Assembly: GCA_027625915.1 (NCBI GenBank)
Contig: JANTQA010000070.1
Coordinates: 8,933,001-8,997,000, forward strand
Reading direction: 5' to 3'
DNA: 64,000 nucleotides
Source: Anaeramoeba flamelloides
Taxonomy: Eukaryota > Metamonada > Anaeramoebidae
Positions 21,401 to 34,047 of this stretch are shown here, piece after piece. Every line of letters begins with the position of its first letter. Positions within the stretch are counted from its first letter, which is position 1. The notes below the pieces were generated by a model. The model was not told where the DNA came from. It made no database searches and worked only from the letters and a program-made list of their open reading frames with translations. Made by a program: the position numbers and the translations under genes.

Positions 21401-23187
21401 ATATGCAAAATATGAGTAAATTCAAAAAGAAAAACTTTTACCATTTTTAATTAGTTTTTCTTTTTTCATTTTTTTTTTGTTAAGTGAATACTATAAGTTT
21501 CTAATCAAAGTAAAAATTAAAAAAAGTGTAAGGTAGCAACTAATACAATATTTATGTGTAGTAAATTCCTTAAAAAAAATAATTTTTATTAAGAATAGTG
21601 AATTTAAAAACTGTTATATGAAATAGTACAACAAAAATTAAAAATTAAAAAAAAAAATATATTATTCTATTCCATTTTTTCACCTATATCTTTTTTTATA
21701 TATTTTAAGTAGGATATCCCATAGTATAATATATTTTCATACCAACTAAAAAATGGAATTCAAAAGAATGAAAAAGATTGATCAAAAAAAAAAAAAAAAA
21801 AACATTTATTTCTGGATCTTATCTAAAATATTTTATACAATTACTTATTCTTCATTTGTATTTATTCTTAATTCTTTATGGAAATACTTTTATTTGGGAA
21901 ATATTTGAGAAAAAAATTACTTTTTATTTCTAAAGAATTCTCCAAAATGAATTTTAAAAATCCTATTTTTATTTAATTCATCTAAACCTTGATTGAGTTC
22001 AGAAAATAGTGTTTTTATTGAATTACCCATCAGAAATAAATGTTTATTGGGCAAATTCGTTTGATTTTATAATTATTTATTTTCTATTAAATTGAGAATT
22101 AAAAATAATTCAGGATCTGATTTAAATTTTTTCTTGATTTTTCTTTTATTTGGGGTTGAATCTTTTTGTAAATTTTTTTATAATTTCGTGGGTTCGGTTC
22201 ATTTAATTTAATCTTTGAAATTGTATTCTTTATTTTGACTTTTTTGGATAAAAATATTTTAAAAAAGATTTTTGAAAATAAATTTGTAAAAAGATATTTT
22301 GTAAAATAATAATAGATATTAATGGTTATGAGAAATCCAAGGTTGCAAATTGTAACTATTCAAGACAAATTATAAAGATAAAGAAAACAAATCTTCGAAA
22401 ATAGGCTTTTATCGCATTTTTTTTTATTTTCATTTATTGATTTCAACAAATTTATTTGGAAAGGTGATCTATCATGTTTGGTCTTCAAAAAATAATATTC
22501 GTTTCAAATACTGATAAATTCGAGTAGGTGTTTGAAAATTTTTGCTTCACTTTAAATTTTACAAATTCTTTCTATTAGATTTGTATAAAGCATTTTATTG
22601 CTTTAAATCTTTAGTAACTTTGTAAAATTAGTTGATCTTTGAAATATTCGTTCTAAAGTGCTGTTTTAAAAGTTTAGTTGATAAAGTTATCAAAAAGGAA
22701 ATTGAATAAAAAGTATATTACATGTGTTTGAATTTATCAGTATACATCTTTTCGGGCCTATTTTTTAGGTTTAATATTTGGTTAGTTTTTCACATTCCTA
22801 TAAACACATTTCTAGATCCAAAACCAAATTTAATAAAAACCAAAATTTTAATCAAAAAAAATGTTAAAAAAATCGAAAAATGAAAGATTCAACTATGAAT
22901 TACTTCGTTTTCTTTTCACAAATAAAACAGCGAATGATATTTTGGTTTGAAGGTTTCAATATCTGGTGGTACTCAAAAAATATTTTTTTCAGTTAGGTTT
23001 CCTCAATTAAAATTTTTTCCCATTCTTTATTTAAATATCAGGACTCATATTTCAATCTCTGAATACTAGACAACATAAAATCGGTTTTTTCACATAAAAT
23101 GGGTTTTTTGACCATACCAATACTCATATCGAATCTCATGGAAAAATTATTCCAAAATCCGAAAAAATCATTTTTTGTTTATTTAAG
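21401..23187. other. gene-free stretch upstream of the Ras gene
   Basis: No exon-like segments or element ends. The 300 bases before 23188 probably hold the Ras promoter. Confidence 0.5.
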
Positions 23188-23948
23188 ATGAGCGATAATT
23201 ATTTTAAAATTGCTGTTGTTGGAGGAGGTGGTGTTGGAAAATCTTGTTTAACAATTAGGTTTCTTCGTGATATGTTTATTGAAAAATACGGTTTGTTTTT
23301 TTTTTTTTTTTTTTTTTTTTTTTGATTTCTCACAAAACCCCAATAACAAGAAAACAAAAGAAGTTTAAGGTAATTTAAATCAAACAATTTCAATCTTTAA
23401 TAATAAATTAATAAACACAATTCTTTCCCAAAAACGTAGATCCAACAATTGAAGAATCCTACCGAAAAGACGTTATGGTTGATGAACAAGCTGTTACACT
23501 TGAAATTTTGGATACGGCAGGACAAGAAGAATACACATCAATTAGGGATCGTTACCTCAGAAAACAAGATGGATTTGCATGTGTCTTTTCACTTACATCG
23601 AAGGCAACCGTTGGAGAAGTCAAAAGAGCCTTTCTCCATATTAGAAGAGTCAAAGATGAAGATGACATTGTTGGTGTGCTAATTGCAAACAAGTGCGATA
23701 TCAGTGAAGAGGAAAGAGCTGTTTCCTCTGATGTCGGAAAGGACCTTGCCAGAGAATTCAATGTTCCTTATGTTGAATGCTCTGCAAAGACAGGTGAAAA
23801 TGTTCACGACTCCTTCTATACAATTGTCCGTGAAATTCGAAAGGCAAGAAAAAACAACATTGGGAAACCAGTAAAAAAACAAAGTAAAAAGAAAAATAAC
23901 AGAAGAAGAAGAAGGAAAAAGAAGAAATCAATTTGCCTTGTTTTTTAA
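23188..23948 (+). CDS. Ras-family small GTPase
   Basis: Two exons, 23188-23290 and 23440-23948, with a 149-nt intron (donor GTTTGT, acceptor ACGTAG) containing a 24-T run. The product is 203 aa, a membrane-bound molecular switch. All G boxes are present: P-loop GGGGVGKS (Ala11 of Ras replaced by Gly, Gly12 kept), effector loop YDPTIEESYRK, DTAGQEE with the catalytic Gln61 equivalent, NKCD, and ECSAK. The C-terminus is highly basic (RRRRRKKKK) and ends in the CAAX box CLVF. Phe in the last position favours geranylgeranylation, and the basic stretch favours plasma membrane targeting as in K-Ras4B. The split codon for Asp in YDP confirms the junction. It is likely a regular Ras, but which paralogue cannot be told. 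Confidence 0.95.
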
Positions 23949-24026
23949 AGATACAACCAATTTATTAACACTTTTCCTTCTTACTATTTATTACATTCTT
24001 TTTTCTTTATGTTTTTCATCCTTTAG

Positions 24027-24058
<32 letters not shown>

Positions 24059-26402
24059 CTTTTTTTCCATAAACTATTTTTTTTTTTAATCAATACAAAT
24101 CTGTTCTTAAAAAAAACCTGGAAGAATTAAACAATCCCAACATATCATTAATTAAAACAAAAGGCAAATTTGAATTAAATTTTTTCTTGCAATTATTTTC
24201 TTTTATTCTTTGTGAAGAAAATTTCAAAAAGGAGAATTGTTGAATAACCTTAAATTTCTGTGAATCTAAATGAAAGATCTCTTAGTTTTTTGAATTTCCT
24301 GAAGCCACTAAATAAAAGTGGAAAAATTTTTTTTTAGAATATGTAAAAATTTAATTGGTCCTGAGTTCAAATGATCAAATTCATCAGAATTTTTACAAGG
24401 ATAATAAGAATTCAAATAACAATTAAAACCTTTTAATAGTCATGATATCTAAATTCGGATTCTCTTAATTCTAATTTCATCAATATTTCTCAAGTAGATT
24501 GTCTTAAAAATTAAATAACTTTATTTTTGATTGTAAAGAGTGGTAAAAATGGGTAAAAGGTAAATTTTTAGGGAAATTCATATTCAATAAATTATTACCT
24601 TCAGAAATAATCCTTAATATTTAATCTGAATTATTTTGTGAACACTTTGGAAAAACCCAATTCTAATTGATAAAAGTAATTATGAAAATGATTAAATGTG
24701 TAATTTTCTTTATATAATTGTTAAAAAACAACTTTGAAAAAAAACCATTTTTATTTAAAAATTTTATTAAATATCAAAATTAAGGATCAAAACTGAAAGA
24801 ATTTGATTTAAAATTCAAAGAAATAATCAAAGAAATTCTTATTTTTAAAATAAAGTTTAAAATGGGAATTATAAAATCAGTAATTATTCTTCATTTTTCT
24901 TAAAATTTTGGTATATAAACTTATTAAAAAAAATCTAAGTGCAATCTTCATGAATTTTCTAGTGAAATTGACTTCTTTTGTTTTTAAAAAAATAATTAAC
25001 CAAAAAAGATAAGATTAAAAGATTCTAAATAATAAAATTTCAAATTAAGAAAAAAAATTCACAGGATTCCTAATTTAAAAAATTAAAATTAAAAAAAAAT
25101 CAGGATTCCTTCTCATAAAAATAATCTATAAAACCCATAACCTTTATTTACCAGATTTGTTTGAGAAAAGATTATAAAATCAGATAAAAATTTTTATCAT
25201 AACTTGGGAAAAAATCGTTAACTAAAGAAGAAAAATTAATCAATTATTTCTCACAATATTTCTTATTTTTTTATTTCATATTTTCTCTTTATATAAAAAC
25301 CCTTAAACAACTTTTTTCTATCCCACAAAAAATCAAATTTCATTACAGCTATTTTCAAAAAATTAAAACTTTATCATAAATAAAACTTTTTAATTTTAAT
25401 TATGTATTGACTTAACAATTTAATATGATATAAATGTTGGAGTGTAAAGGTAAACACCTTTTTTGAAAAAAGTACACACTTAATTAAAACTTAAAACTTT
25501 AAAATTTAAAATTCAAATAAAATCTTATAAAAAATTTTTTCACTTTTTTTCAAAAACATGTTGAGAGATAAAATATTAAATAATTTAATAAAGAGATTAT
25601 TTTTATTACCGTAATTCTAAGTATGTGTAGGCTTTTTTTAAACTTTTTTCAAGTTTTCTCATTTCAAAAAGTGAAATACTTTTTCAGAATTAAATTTTGT
25701 AAAAATTTTCCATTTTAATAAAGTGATGACTCAACCATTTAATATGATATACATACTGGAGTATGAAGGAAATTACCCTTTTTTGAAAAAAGTCCTCATT
25801 TTATTGAAACAGAAAACTTTAAAAAAATTTTTAATTGTGACAAAGTACTTAATTTTTTAAAAGTGTTAAATAATCTGTTTAATTTTTTTAATTGAAAATA
25901 ATCACCAAAATAAAAGTAGTGTTACCAGTTGATTTCTCTAATTTAGTAAAAATTTTTGGATCAATGATAAGATATTCAACGGGGGGTGTTAACAAATGTG
26001 ATATTAATTGTTTGATAAATTTTGTTGTTATGTAATTAAAATTGGATCTGTTTAATTGATAATGAAAACAAAAACATAAAATAAAAATGATAATAAAATT
26101 TACAATTTATTTTTAATTAATTTTTTTTTTTTTTTTTGCTTTTGGAGTTTTTATTGGTTTTATATTCCGAGATATAAAATATCTATAACGACAATTTAAA
26201 TTATTTTATATAAAATCAATACTTCCAATTAATTATAAAACTTAAAATAAAAATTCAAATTGGAAACACACTCATATGTATAAATAAAGTGTGTGTTGGC
26301 GAGTACATGTTCTTGTGTACCTTCACAAATATATATACCAGAAATAAGCATACAAGAAATAAACTATTAGTTTTGTTTTTTTTTTTAATTTTTCAGTTTT
26401 TA
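23949..26402. other. gene-free stretch with a local duplication
   Basis: Contains a T run of about 31 at 24028 and two diverged direct copies of about 120 bp, at 25425-25550 and 25725-25840. Both copies carry AATTTAATATGATAT and a CTTTTTTGAAAAAAGT palindrome. No gene. Confidence 0.5.
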
Positions 26403-29400
26403 TCAATTTGAATTTGAATTTGAATTTGAATTTGAATTTGAATTTGAACTTGAACTTGGTGTATTTTGGGTTTTGTTTTCTTCATCTTCTTCTGATTTAT
26501 TGATTAAATTATTTTCATTAATATTTATTTCTTCATCGTCTAAACTTTGGTTAACTCTTTTTATTACCGCATTATCAATGCGTAATTGTTCTAGGTCTAT
26601 TGTTGAATCATCTTCTTCCTCATTATCTGATTCATTTCTTAATCTTTGATATGGATTTTCTGGTATTGGTCTAAATCTGAATCCAACATAATAATAAAAA
26701 ATAATGGCCGACAATTCTTCAAATAAATTTACTACCCAAGTCCATTCAAATGGAACAATTTCTTCTAATACATCACAAACAATTCGAGTGAAATATATAT
26801 AAACAAATGTTATAATATAAAATTCTTTAACGATCGTTAATTTTTCAATATTTCTGGTATTTTTTACATTATCAGTTGAAGTTATTGTTTTTAATTTTAC
26901 AATTGTATCACTCATTCGATAGAGAATCCACATAATACATAACATGTCAGTATATCTCAGAAGCTGCGATCCACGAAACCATCCTATTTTAAGTTTCAAA
27001 TTTTTTGATAATTAAGGAATATTTAAAAATTAGATTGAAATAATTAGCATTCAGAAAGCAGTTGTATTTTTTGGAATTAAAAAATAAACACCAATTCAAA
27101 ATTTTTAACACACACAAAAGTCAATTTTTGAAAAAAAAATCTTATCTAATCGATTCGAGAAGAAATATCAAATTAGAACCACATTTACTAATTGAAACGT
27201 TAACACTTGTTTATAAATTACAATACTCACAAAACAAAAAATAAATAATTATCAATACTAATAAATTATCAGTATGTTAAAAATTTTGGAGATATAAAAA
27301 ACAAAAAAATACATTCGTAAATTTGTTAAAAATTCTATTAGGAATTATTGATCGATCAAATGGTTAGATACCATCAACTAATTTTATTGGGGTTCTTCTA
27401 TTTTTGCCAACCCAACTTTAACATAATATCAATCGTTGAAAAAATTTTCTATAGAAACGAAACAAGTTACGTAATTCAAAAAATGAAATGAAAACAAAAA
27501 ACTAAAAAGAAAAAAAATGATTTTCATATTTTACGAAAAATCAAAATTATTTCCAATTTGAATGAAATTGTATTATTGTGATTCTTTGAACCATTTTAAC
27601 TGTGTTAAAAATTTTGAATTATAGTTTAGTTCAATTTTAAAAGTTGAAAAAAATATTTTTTAACATATATAAGTAAATATTTTTTAAAAGTGTGGTCCTT
27701 TGTTTTCCTTTTTAATTTTATTTAATTTCCATCACCATTAAATGCTATAGTAAACTCCATTCAAAAAATTTGGTTACACTCAAAATCAAAAATAGGTAAA
27801 AAAAAGGGTATATTATTAAATTTCAAAATCTGTCAAATTGATTTTTTTTTGCATTTTAGAAGATTTTCTTAATTATTATCATCAGTATGAAAGTTTTGAA
27901 TATTTTTTTAAGTGTTGTGGGTGGAAAAATAAAAAATATTATTTTACGATTGGTAGTATTTTATGACTTAAATTGTTGAAAAATCCAAAATTTTGAAATC
28001 ATCAATACTAAATATTTTTAGAAATTTTTTTCAAACCTCAATTTTAACCACCAAAATTAAGTGTGAAAATTTTTCCCTTAAATAAGTTATAAAAGTCTAA
28101 TTGGTCTCTTAATTATTTTTTTTTTTTCACAATCTTAGCAAAAATTCTCTAACATACCATACAAATGACCCAAACCTAATCTAAAAATCTATAACCGTCC
28201 TTAACATACCTAAAATACCTTAACCTTTCTGGATGTTTTCAATACCTATAGCCAATATATTACAATTAATTTGACTATTTTGAAAAAAATGAGAATTTGA
28301 CCAAATTTGAAAAATAATAATTTTCCAAAAAAAAAAATTTTTTATATTTTCGGATTTATTGTTAAGAACTATATGTTGAACACTTAGTCTGACCGAGAGA
28401 GAATTTTGAAGTGAATAAATTTGTATCTTCTTTCGCGACTAAATTCGTGACCAAATTTGTTTCTCCTAATTCAAAGAGTGTAATTTTTTATATTTTGCAA
28501 AACTTAATATAAAGCACGTTTAAGGAAAAGGACGCCCAATGAATTCGAAATATACAGTACAAATATCAACCTTTCATTTTTGGTTTAAGTGATTAGGAAC
28601 TGGTACTGAATAATTAATATATATATATATATATATTAGGAATTGATTTTTTTCAGTTTTTATTTGATTTTTAACATTTGAAATAATTTTTTGATTTTTG
28701 AACACCATTTATTTTTTGATCACGAATTTTTATTCTTAAAAAAAATTATTAATATCTTATCACAAGCTACTTCTGAAATTATTGAATATCGCTATTCATA
28801 AAATCTAAGGAAAGGAATTCAAAAACATTCTTTTAGGAAATCAAAAAAACTCAAAATTTTATATTTAAAGCCATACTAACCAAAATAATTTAACAGTTTT
28901 ATCGAATTCTAATTAAAGAAAGTTTTCAACACTAGCCGATTCCAATTCATCAAAACTTACTCCTAAATAAATGGTTATACTATATTTAAAATTTTGAATT
29001 ACCAATTTTAAAACAAAATTTTGGGCAAGTAAAACTGGTAATAGACAAAGAGAAGTTATCTCCCACGTCTATATTTTTAAATATATCTAACCAAGAGATT
29101 TTGAATTATTTAATACAAGCTTTAAATAAGGAAGAAATAAATTAAAAGGTTTAATCATAGAACTAAAAACAATTTTTTTTTTTTTTTTTTTTCTTAATTC
29201 GTCCTTATCTGCTAATTTATCTAAAGTATTATTTTTCATTTTTTTTTATTATTCGTTCGTTTATCATAAATTTTATTCTTTAAAATATACTCAATTGATT
29301 CATAAATATGAAAAATAAATGATAAACAAAAAATCCATTGTTACAATTTTTGGTTTGTTACGGCAAATATTTAGAATATAAGATAATTGATTATTATATA

Positions 29401-31896
29401 GATGGTTAATACATCCATTTTAAAAGAAGTGATGCGATAAATTTTCAAAAGTGTTTCTCAAACCTATTAAAAGCTGGAATCGGGTGGTTTGAGTAACACT
29501 TTTTAAAACTTTATTTCCTCACTTTTTTAAAAATGGCTGGAATTACTTGGCAATGAGTTATTTGTAACAATGTTTATGTTTGTTTTTTGGATTTTTACAT
29601 ATACTGATTTTAATTGCAAATAGTTTTTACTATTTTTTTTTTTAGACCTCATTAATAGATCACATGAATCATTTAAAAAGTTCTTGGTTTTTATATTTAA
29701 TTGTAATGTAAGGCAGGAATTTTTAGTTCCTCTTATTTTCCTTTTCAGCTTTTGTTAATTTCATAAATAATAAGAAATTGTTGTATTATTTCTGAAATTA
29801 AATAAAAAAATGTTGTTGGGTTTTCTCAAATTTTTTGTTTGATGTGAAAATCTAATGATTTTCCAAATAAAAAGAAAACTAGAGAAAGCCTATGCACTTC
29901 ACACCACCGAAAAGCAGAACCGTCTCTTTGTATTTCCTTGAATTGTAATTATTTATAAATATTTTTGTGTGGGTGTTTTAGAGTTTCTCGGTTTTTTCGA
30001 TTTTGTTTAAATTTAATTCAATCAATTTAAATTCTGGAAAACCTATCTACATTTTTTTTTTTTTTTACTTGTTATGCTATAAACCGAAAATCTCTTGATT
30101 TTCGAATCAAAACAACAATTAAAAAAAAAACTAAGAGTAGCTTTCCAACTTGGGATTATTATTAATTGACTAATTTGGTAATTGTCAGTTTCAATCAAAA
30201 GTAATTAAATTGGGAAACTTCATAAATTGCCAGATTAGTGATTCAAATTATTGTGGGAGCACTTTTTTCAAAGTGCTTCTTTAATTTCCATATATATAGT
30301 ATGTAAAATGAACATGGGGGGGGGTATTGATTTTGGGCGGAATTCGAAATTTTGGATTGAACAGTTAATCTCGAAAAAGAATAAAAAAAAGAAATAATTT
30401 ACCTCGAGAATTTGGATCTCTTCTATCAAGAATAATTGAGGCAATATTAACAACTACTTGGCAAAGTATTATGACAAAAAATAGTTTTTTGTCTCTTGGT
30501 GTAAGGGCATTTTGGATAAATGACCAGCCTGTGACTACAACAAGAATAACTACAAACAAGAGCACACCTTTCAAACTGTTATTTTTTAATAAAATATAAA
30601 AAAAAATGAAAACATGAAAGAAAGGAAAATAAAAACATTAAAAAAAAAAGAAAAAGAAAAAGAAAAACAAAAAGATGAAACGATTGATGTTAAAACGAAA
30701 GAAAGGTTTGAGTTATTACATACAGATGAAAGACATAAAAAGGGATATTAGCGCCATTTTGATCACCTGTTGTGCTCAGGGAATGATATTCAAAGGATTT
30801 GCATAAGATGGATAATGTTTTGCTTATCAACAAAACAGACATGAACCATTGCAGTTTATAGACCTTTGCATTTTTTTTTTTCAAAAATTTCAACCAAACG
30901 ATATTCAGGGACAAATATAAAACAAAAAATAATAAATAAATTGTTGGGAGTGGCAGTTGTCCTGCAGAAAGAAAACTATCAGGATTTTTTAGTCTTGACG
31001 TGATCTCGAAATTTGTTGTTTTCGAGTCTGTTAAGCAATTGATATAGCTCATTTGGTAAAGCCCTTTCTTTGTAATTTTTTTTGTAAATGTAAATCCCTC
31101 TTTCCATTTGTTTGCAGTGTTTAAGACAGTGAAAGTGTTCGTTGTGTCTCCTTCAATTAACATACTACAGAGCTCCGATTCGCTTTTCGTTTGTTGGTTG
31201 ATTTGATAAATAAGAATTCCACAGTCAAGTTTTTGATCACGGACAATAGGGTTTGGGTGGATCTTTAGATGGGTTGGAAAAAGGAAAGTAAAGTAAAGTA
31301 AATCATCGAAAGAATATGATTTTTTTTGGTGAAAGATCAAAAATTAGGATTGAAGAGAAGTGTTTGAGAAGTTTTAGGTTATTAAAAGATGTTTTTTTTC
31401 GGTTGAATTTTTTATCATCAAGGGTTTAAATTTTAAACACTTTTCGAGAGGTTAATGTAATCTGAAAAAAGTGGGTGTCATAGGCTTTTAAAAGGAGTGT
31501 ACAAAACAGTTTGAAAAGGTGGATCTCACAGACTGAGTATCACTTTTTAAAACTTTTGATACATCCTTTTTCAAAAGAACGTTTTTTTTTTTTTTTTTTT
31601 TTTTTTTTTTGTTTTGGTTTGGGAGAAAACCAAGGAAAGTGATGTACAAAAATCAAAAAACAAAAAAGAAAAAAAGGTAGAAATCAGTTTGGTTTCTTTG
31701 AAAATATTTTACATACCTCTAAAGATTTGATAATCAATGTCAAAGTGCCTGACTTTAAAAACCCAAATTCTTCAATCACAATGTTTGTTCTATCATCGTC
31801 CTCAGCAATGTGTTTATTAACACAACACGTACTTAATTTAAATACAAGAATAAAAAATAAGAAATGAGTACCAAGATTAAATTGTTTGATCTTCAT
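26403..31896 (-). CDS. GPR107/108-like seven-transmembrane (GOST family) protein
   Basis: Four minus-strand exons: 31896-31717, 31262-30724, 30575-30403 and 26983-26403. All have GT/AG sites and consistent phase; total 490 aa. Family members sit in the Golgi and trans-Golgi network and take part in retrograde transport. Residues 1-23 look like a signal peptide. A luminal domain of about 120 residues follows, with EEFGFLKSGTLTL near its start. TM1 contains LPLPTIYLLFFVLYL, TM3 reads FHLLKGVLLFVVILVVVTGW, and DKKLFFVIILCQVV precedes the conserved end (FVYIYFTRIV, VPFEWTW, VGFRFRPIPENPYQ). The tail is acidic and ends in Ser-Asn repeats. The match to human GPR107 is continuous across every junction. 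Length is somewhat below the human protein. Introns are 454, 148 and 3419 nt; the last is full of mobile elements. Confidence 0.92.
27086..27627 (-). mobile_element. TATAAAC-family DNA element, copy 4 (inverted)
   Basis: The left end TAAACACCAATTCAAAATTT and the right end AAATTTTGAATTATAGTTTA are inverted counterparts. The body is the reverse complement of 12965-13512. It has the uninterrupted empty site near 27570. It lies in intron 3 of the GPR107-like gene. Confidence 0.8.
27806..28326 (+). mobile_element. GGGTATATTATTA-family element, copy in GPR107-like intron
   Basis: About 520 bp. The left end is GGGTATATTATTAAATTTCA and the right end TTTGAAAAATAATAATTTTCC, imperfect inverted copies. 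Its inverse lies at 41275-41796. The right half holds decayed ten-base units of the TAACATACC type that are better kept in the other copy. Confidence 0.75.
28616..28637. repeat. (TA)n microsatellite
   Basis: About eleven perfect TA units within the GPR107-like intron. Confidence 0.9.
29409..29546. repeat. palindromic mini-element, copy 2
   Basis: ACATCCATTTTAAAAGAAGTGA mirrors TCACTTTTTTAAAAATGGCTGGAA. The inner CAAAAGTGTTTCTCAAAC faces GTTTGAGTAACACTTTT. Same family as 18023-18155. Intronic. Confidence 0.7.
29815..30150. repeat. hairpin module related to the 46-kb array
   Basis: Two stem-loops, GAAAATCTAATGATTTTC and CGAAAATCTCTTGATTTTCG, are spaced by AAGCCTATGCACTTCACACC and TTCTGGAAAACCTATC. 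These are the same building blocks as in 45860-46760. It lies in intron 3 of the GPR107-like gene. Confidence 0.6.
31461..31580. repeat. palindromic mini-element, diverged copy
   Basis: A weaker palindrome with TTTTAAAAGGAGTGTAC and GAGTATCACTTTTTAAAA facing each other. It occupies intron 1 of the GPR107-like gene. Confidence 0.5.
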
Positions 31897-32241
31897 TCTA
31901 AAGCCAAAAGTAAAATAATAAAAAAAAAATGGTTTAAAAAATGAAAAAAGTCTTATCTTTGTAAAATTTGTTTGAAAGGTTCAAGGAATCTTAAAAAGTT
32001 ATTACACATTTGAGAGTTTTTTATTTAAGCACTACCTACCAAAACAATATGATGATTTCGAATTTTGGATTATAATTTGTCGAAAAAAACAGATTTTCAA
32101 ACTTTTGCTTTTGAAATAATGTTGAACATGTTTTTACTAATTCTAGGGCACTACCCCTGAAGAACTTTTGTTCATTGAAGAAGAAATGTCAAATTAAGTT
32201 TGTGATTTTTAGTTGTTTTTGTTTGGATTTTTAGTGTCAAA

Positions 32242-33798
32242 TTATTTTGTTAAAGAGGATCCTAAGGATGTAACTTCTTTTAAAAACAAAACAGCGTTTA
32301 ATGGAAGGTTTTTTCGGATCTTAGCATTTTTGAAAAGTAGTTGGGGTTTTGATTTGGTTCTTATTTTTTTCCTGAAAAGTTTTTTTTTCAAATCAAATAT
32401 TTTTTTGAAAACCAAAGATATTTTAGTGGGATAAGTCGTAAAAAACTCACACTGTTGTTGTTTTTGTTTGAAAGATTAAGACAACCATATGGGTTCTAGG
32501 ATATTATTTAAAATCTGTTAATATTTGAAATTGTTAAGGGAAATATTTTCATATTTGTTCTTGTTTTTTTTTTCCTTCTTCAGAATCTTATCATTTCCGA
32601 TTTTTTGAAAATCTGATAATACTTCACTTCAAAAACTAACCATTTTGAGAAAGATTCTTTGAATTCAAACTAATTATAAGTCTTGGTTTAAATGTTTTGA
32701 CAACAAATTGAAAAAAACTTTAAAACCATAAGTTGGAAACATTATTTAGAATTTGTCAGAAAGATGAAATGGTCAAACAATTACTTTTGTTGCACACAAA
32801 CTCCCTTAACTAACTCAATTCAATTTCCCAAATTTTAAAAGGGAATTTCCAATGTGATCAAAAAGTAGAAGTGATTTCAATTATGTTCCCAAAAAAAAAA
32901 ATAATAAAAAGAGAAAGATAATATAGTATCGTTTATTTGCTCTTTGGTTGTGGTTTAAGTATTTAGTTTTTTTTCTTTTTTCAATCAAAACAATTTTTAG
33001 TTTGTTTTTTTGCATGAATTCTTGTATTTCACATTTGAATGAGATTAAATTTATGATCTGACTGATATCATTGTTACAATTCTGAAATCTATTCCTTTTA
33101 TTTAGGATAATTAATTTACCCAATACATGTATGGAATAAAAAAATATAAAGCAAATAGTTAGAAAAAATAAATTATCATCTTTTGCTTTGAAAATTCTTC
33201 ATTTGAAAAATCGAATAATCTGTGTTACTGAAAGCAAATTTTTCTCTTATTTACTATCTAAAAACCAGCTATATTTTCAAAGTATTTCAAGGAATAATGA
33301 AAATATCTTTACTTTCTTATTTGTACTAAATTTTCAAACTCTAGTTTTTTTTCAGATATTACCAATAAAGAAATAAAATTTTTAATTACTGTGATGTAGC
33401 AAACCCGTGTTTTTTATTTTAACCCATTACTAAAATTTAACTCATGCAAAAAATTTTGGCTGACTCTAGAAATAAAAGAAACAAATCAATGGGACGAAAA
33501 CAATATATAAACAAGAAATAGGGTTCTTAAAATAAATTTTAAAAAAGAATTATGAAGATACTGGAAGATTAAAATGTAATTTTTTGACAAAAAAATGAGA
33601 AAAAGATTTTTTTTTGAATTTTGAGAAAAAAATCCTTTATATCTCACAAACTTTGTAAATATGATGAAATTTTTGAAAAAAAAGTTCCCAATATAATATT
33701 ATTGAACCATTTCGATTAATCAAAGATCTAACCTCTAAAGTCAATTTGGATCTGAACCAAGAATCTATAAGTGATTTCTGGTCTTCAAATATCCAAGT
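32242..33798 (-). CDS. probable multi-exon gene, exons incompletely resolved
   Basis: Three minus-strand exon candidates. 33798-33733 is the best: acceptor TTTTTTTTTCAG, donor GTTAGA, 22 codons in phase 0 including FEDQKSLIDSWFRSKLTLE. A second opens at 33081 after GATTTCAG in the compatible phase 0 (NCNNDISQIINLISFKCEIQ). A third, 32371-32242, opens after CTTTTCAG, reads PQLLFKNAKIRKNLPL and ends in a stop. Their order fits one gene, but the donor of the second exon and the start are not known. A plus-strand frame over 32213-32434 competes with the third exon. No family recognised. Confidence 0.3.
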
Positions 33799-33849
33799 CT
33801 GAAAAAAAAAACAGGAGTTAAATTTTCGTAACGAGTAAAAGTTTGTCAA

Positions 33850-34043
33850 CACATGTTATTTACACCACTGTAGATTTGCATGAAGAAAAGAAAATTTTAA
33901 AGAGTTTTTTTAATTGAATTAAAATGCAAGATACAATAAATTGCTATAAAACTATATTTTTAAACATTTTTTAGAGATTGTAGTGATTATTAGCTTTGAA
34001 TTTTGAATTTTTGCCTGATTTCTCAAAAAAGAATATTTCCCTA
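33850..34043. other. spacer before the TTAA element
   Basis: No features seen. Confidence 0.4.
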
Positions 34044-34047
34044 TTAA

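Noticed and set aside
27062-27244. 60-codon plus-strand frame
   Set aside because: Lies within the inverted TATAAAC-family element; the same bases are non-coding in the other four copies.
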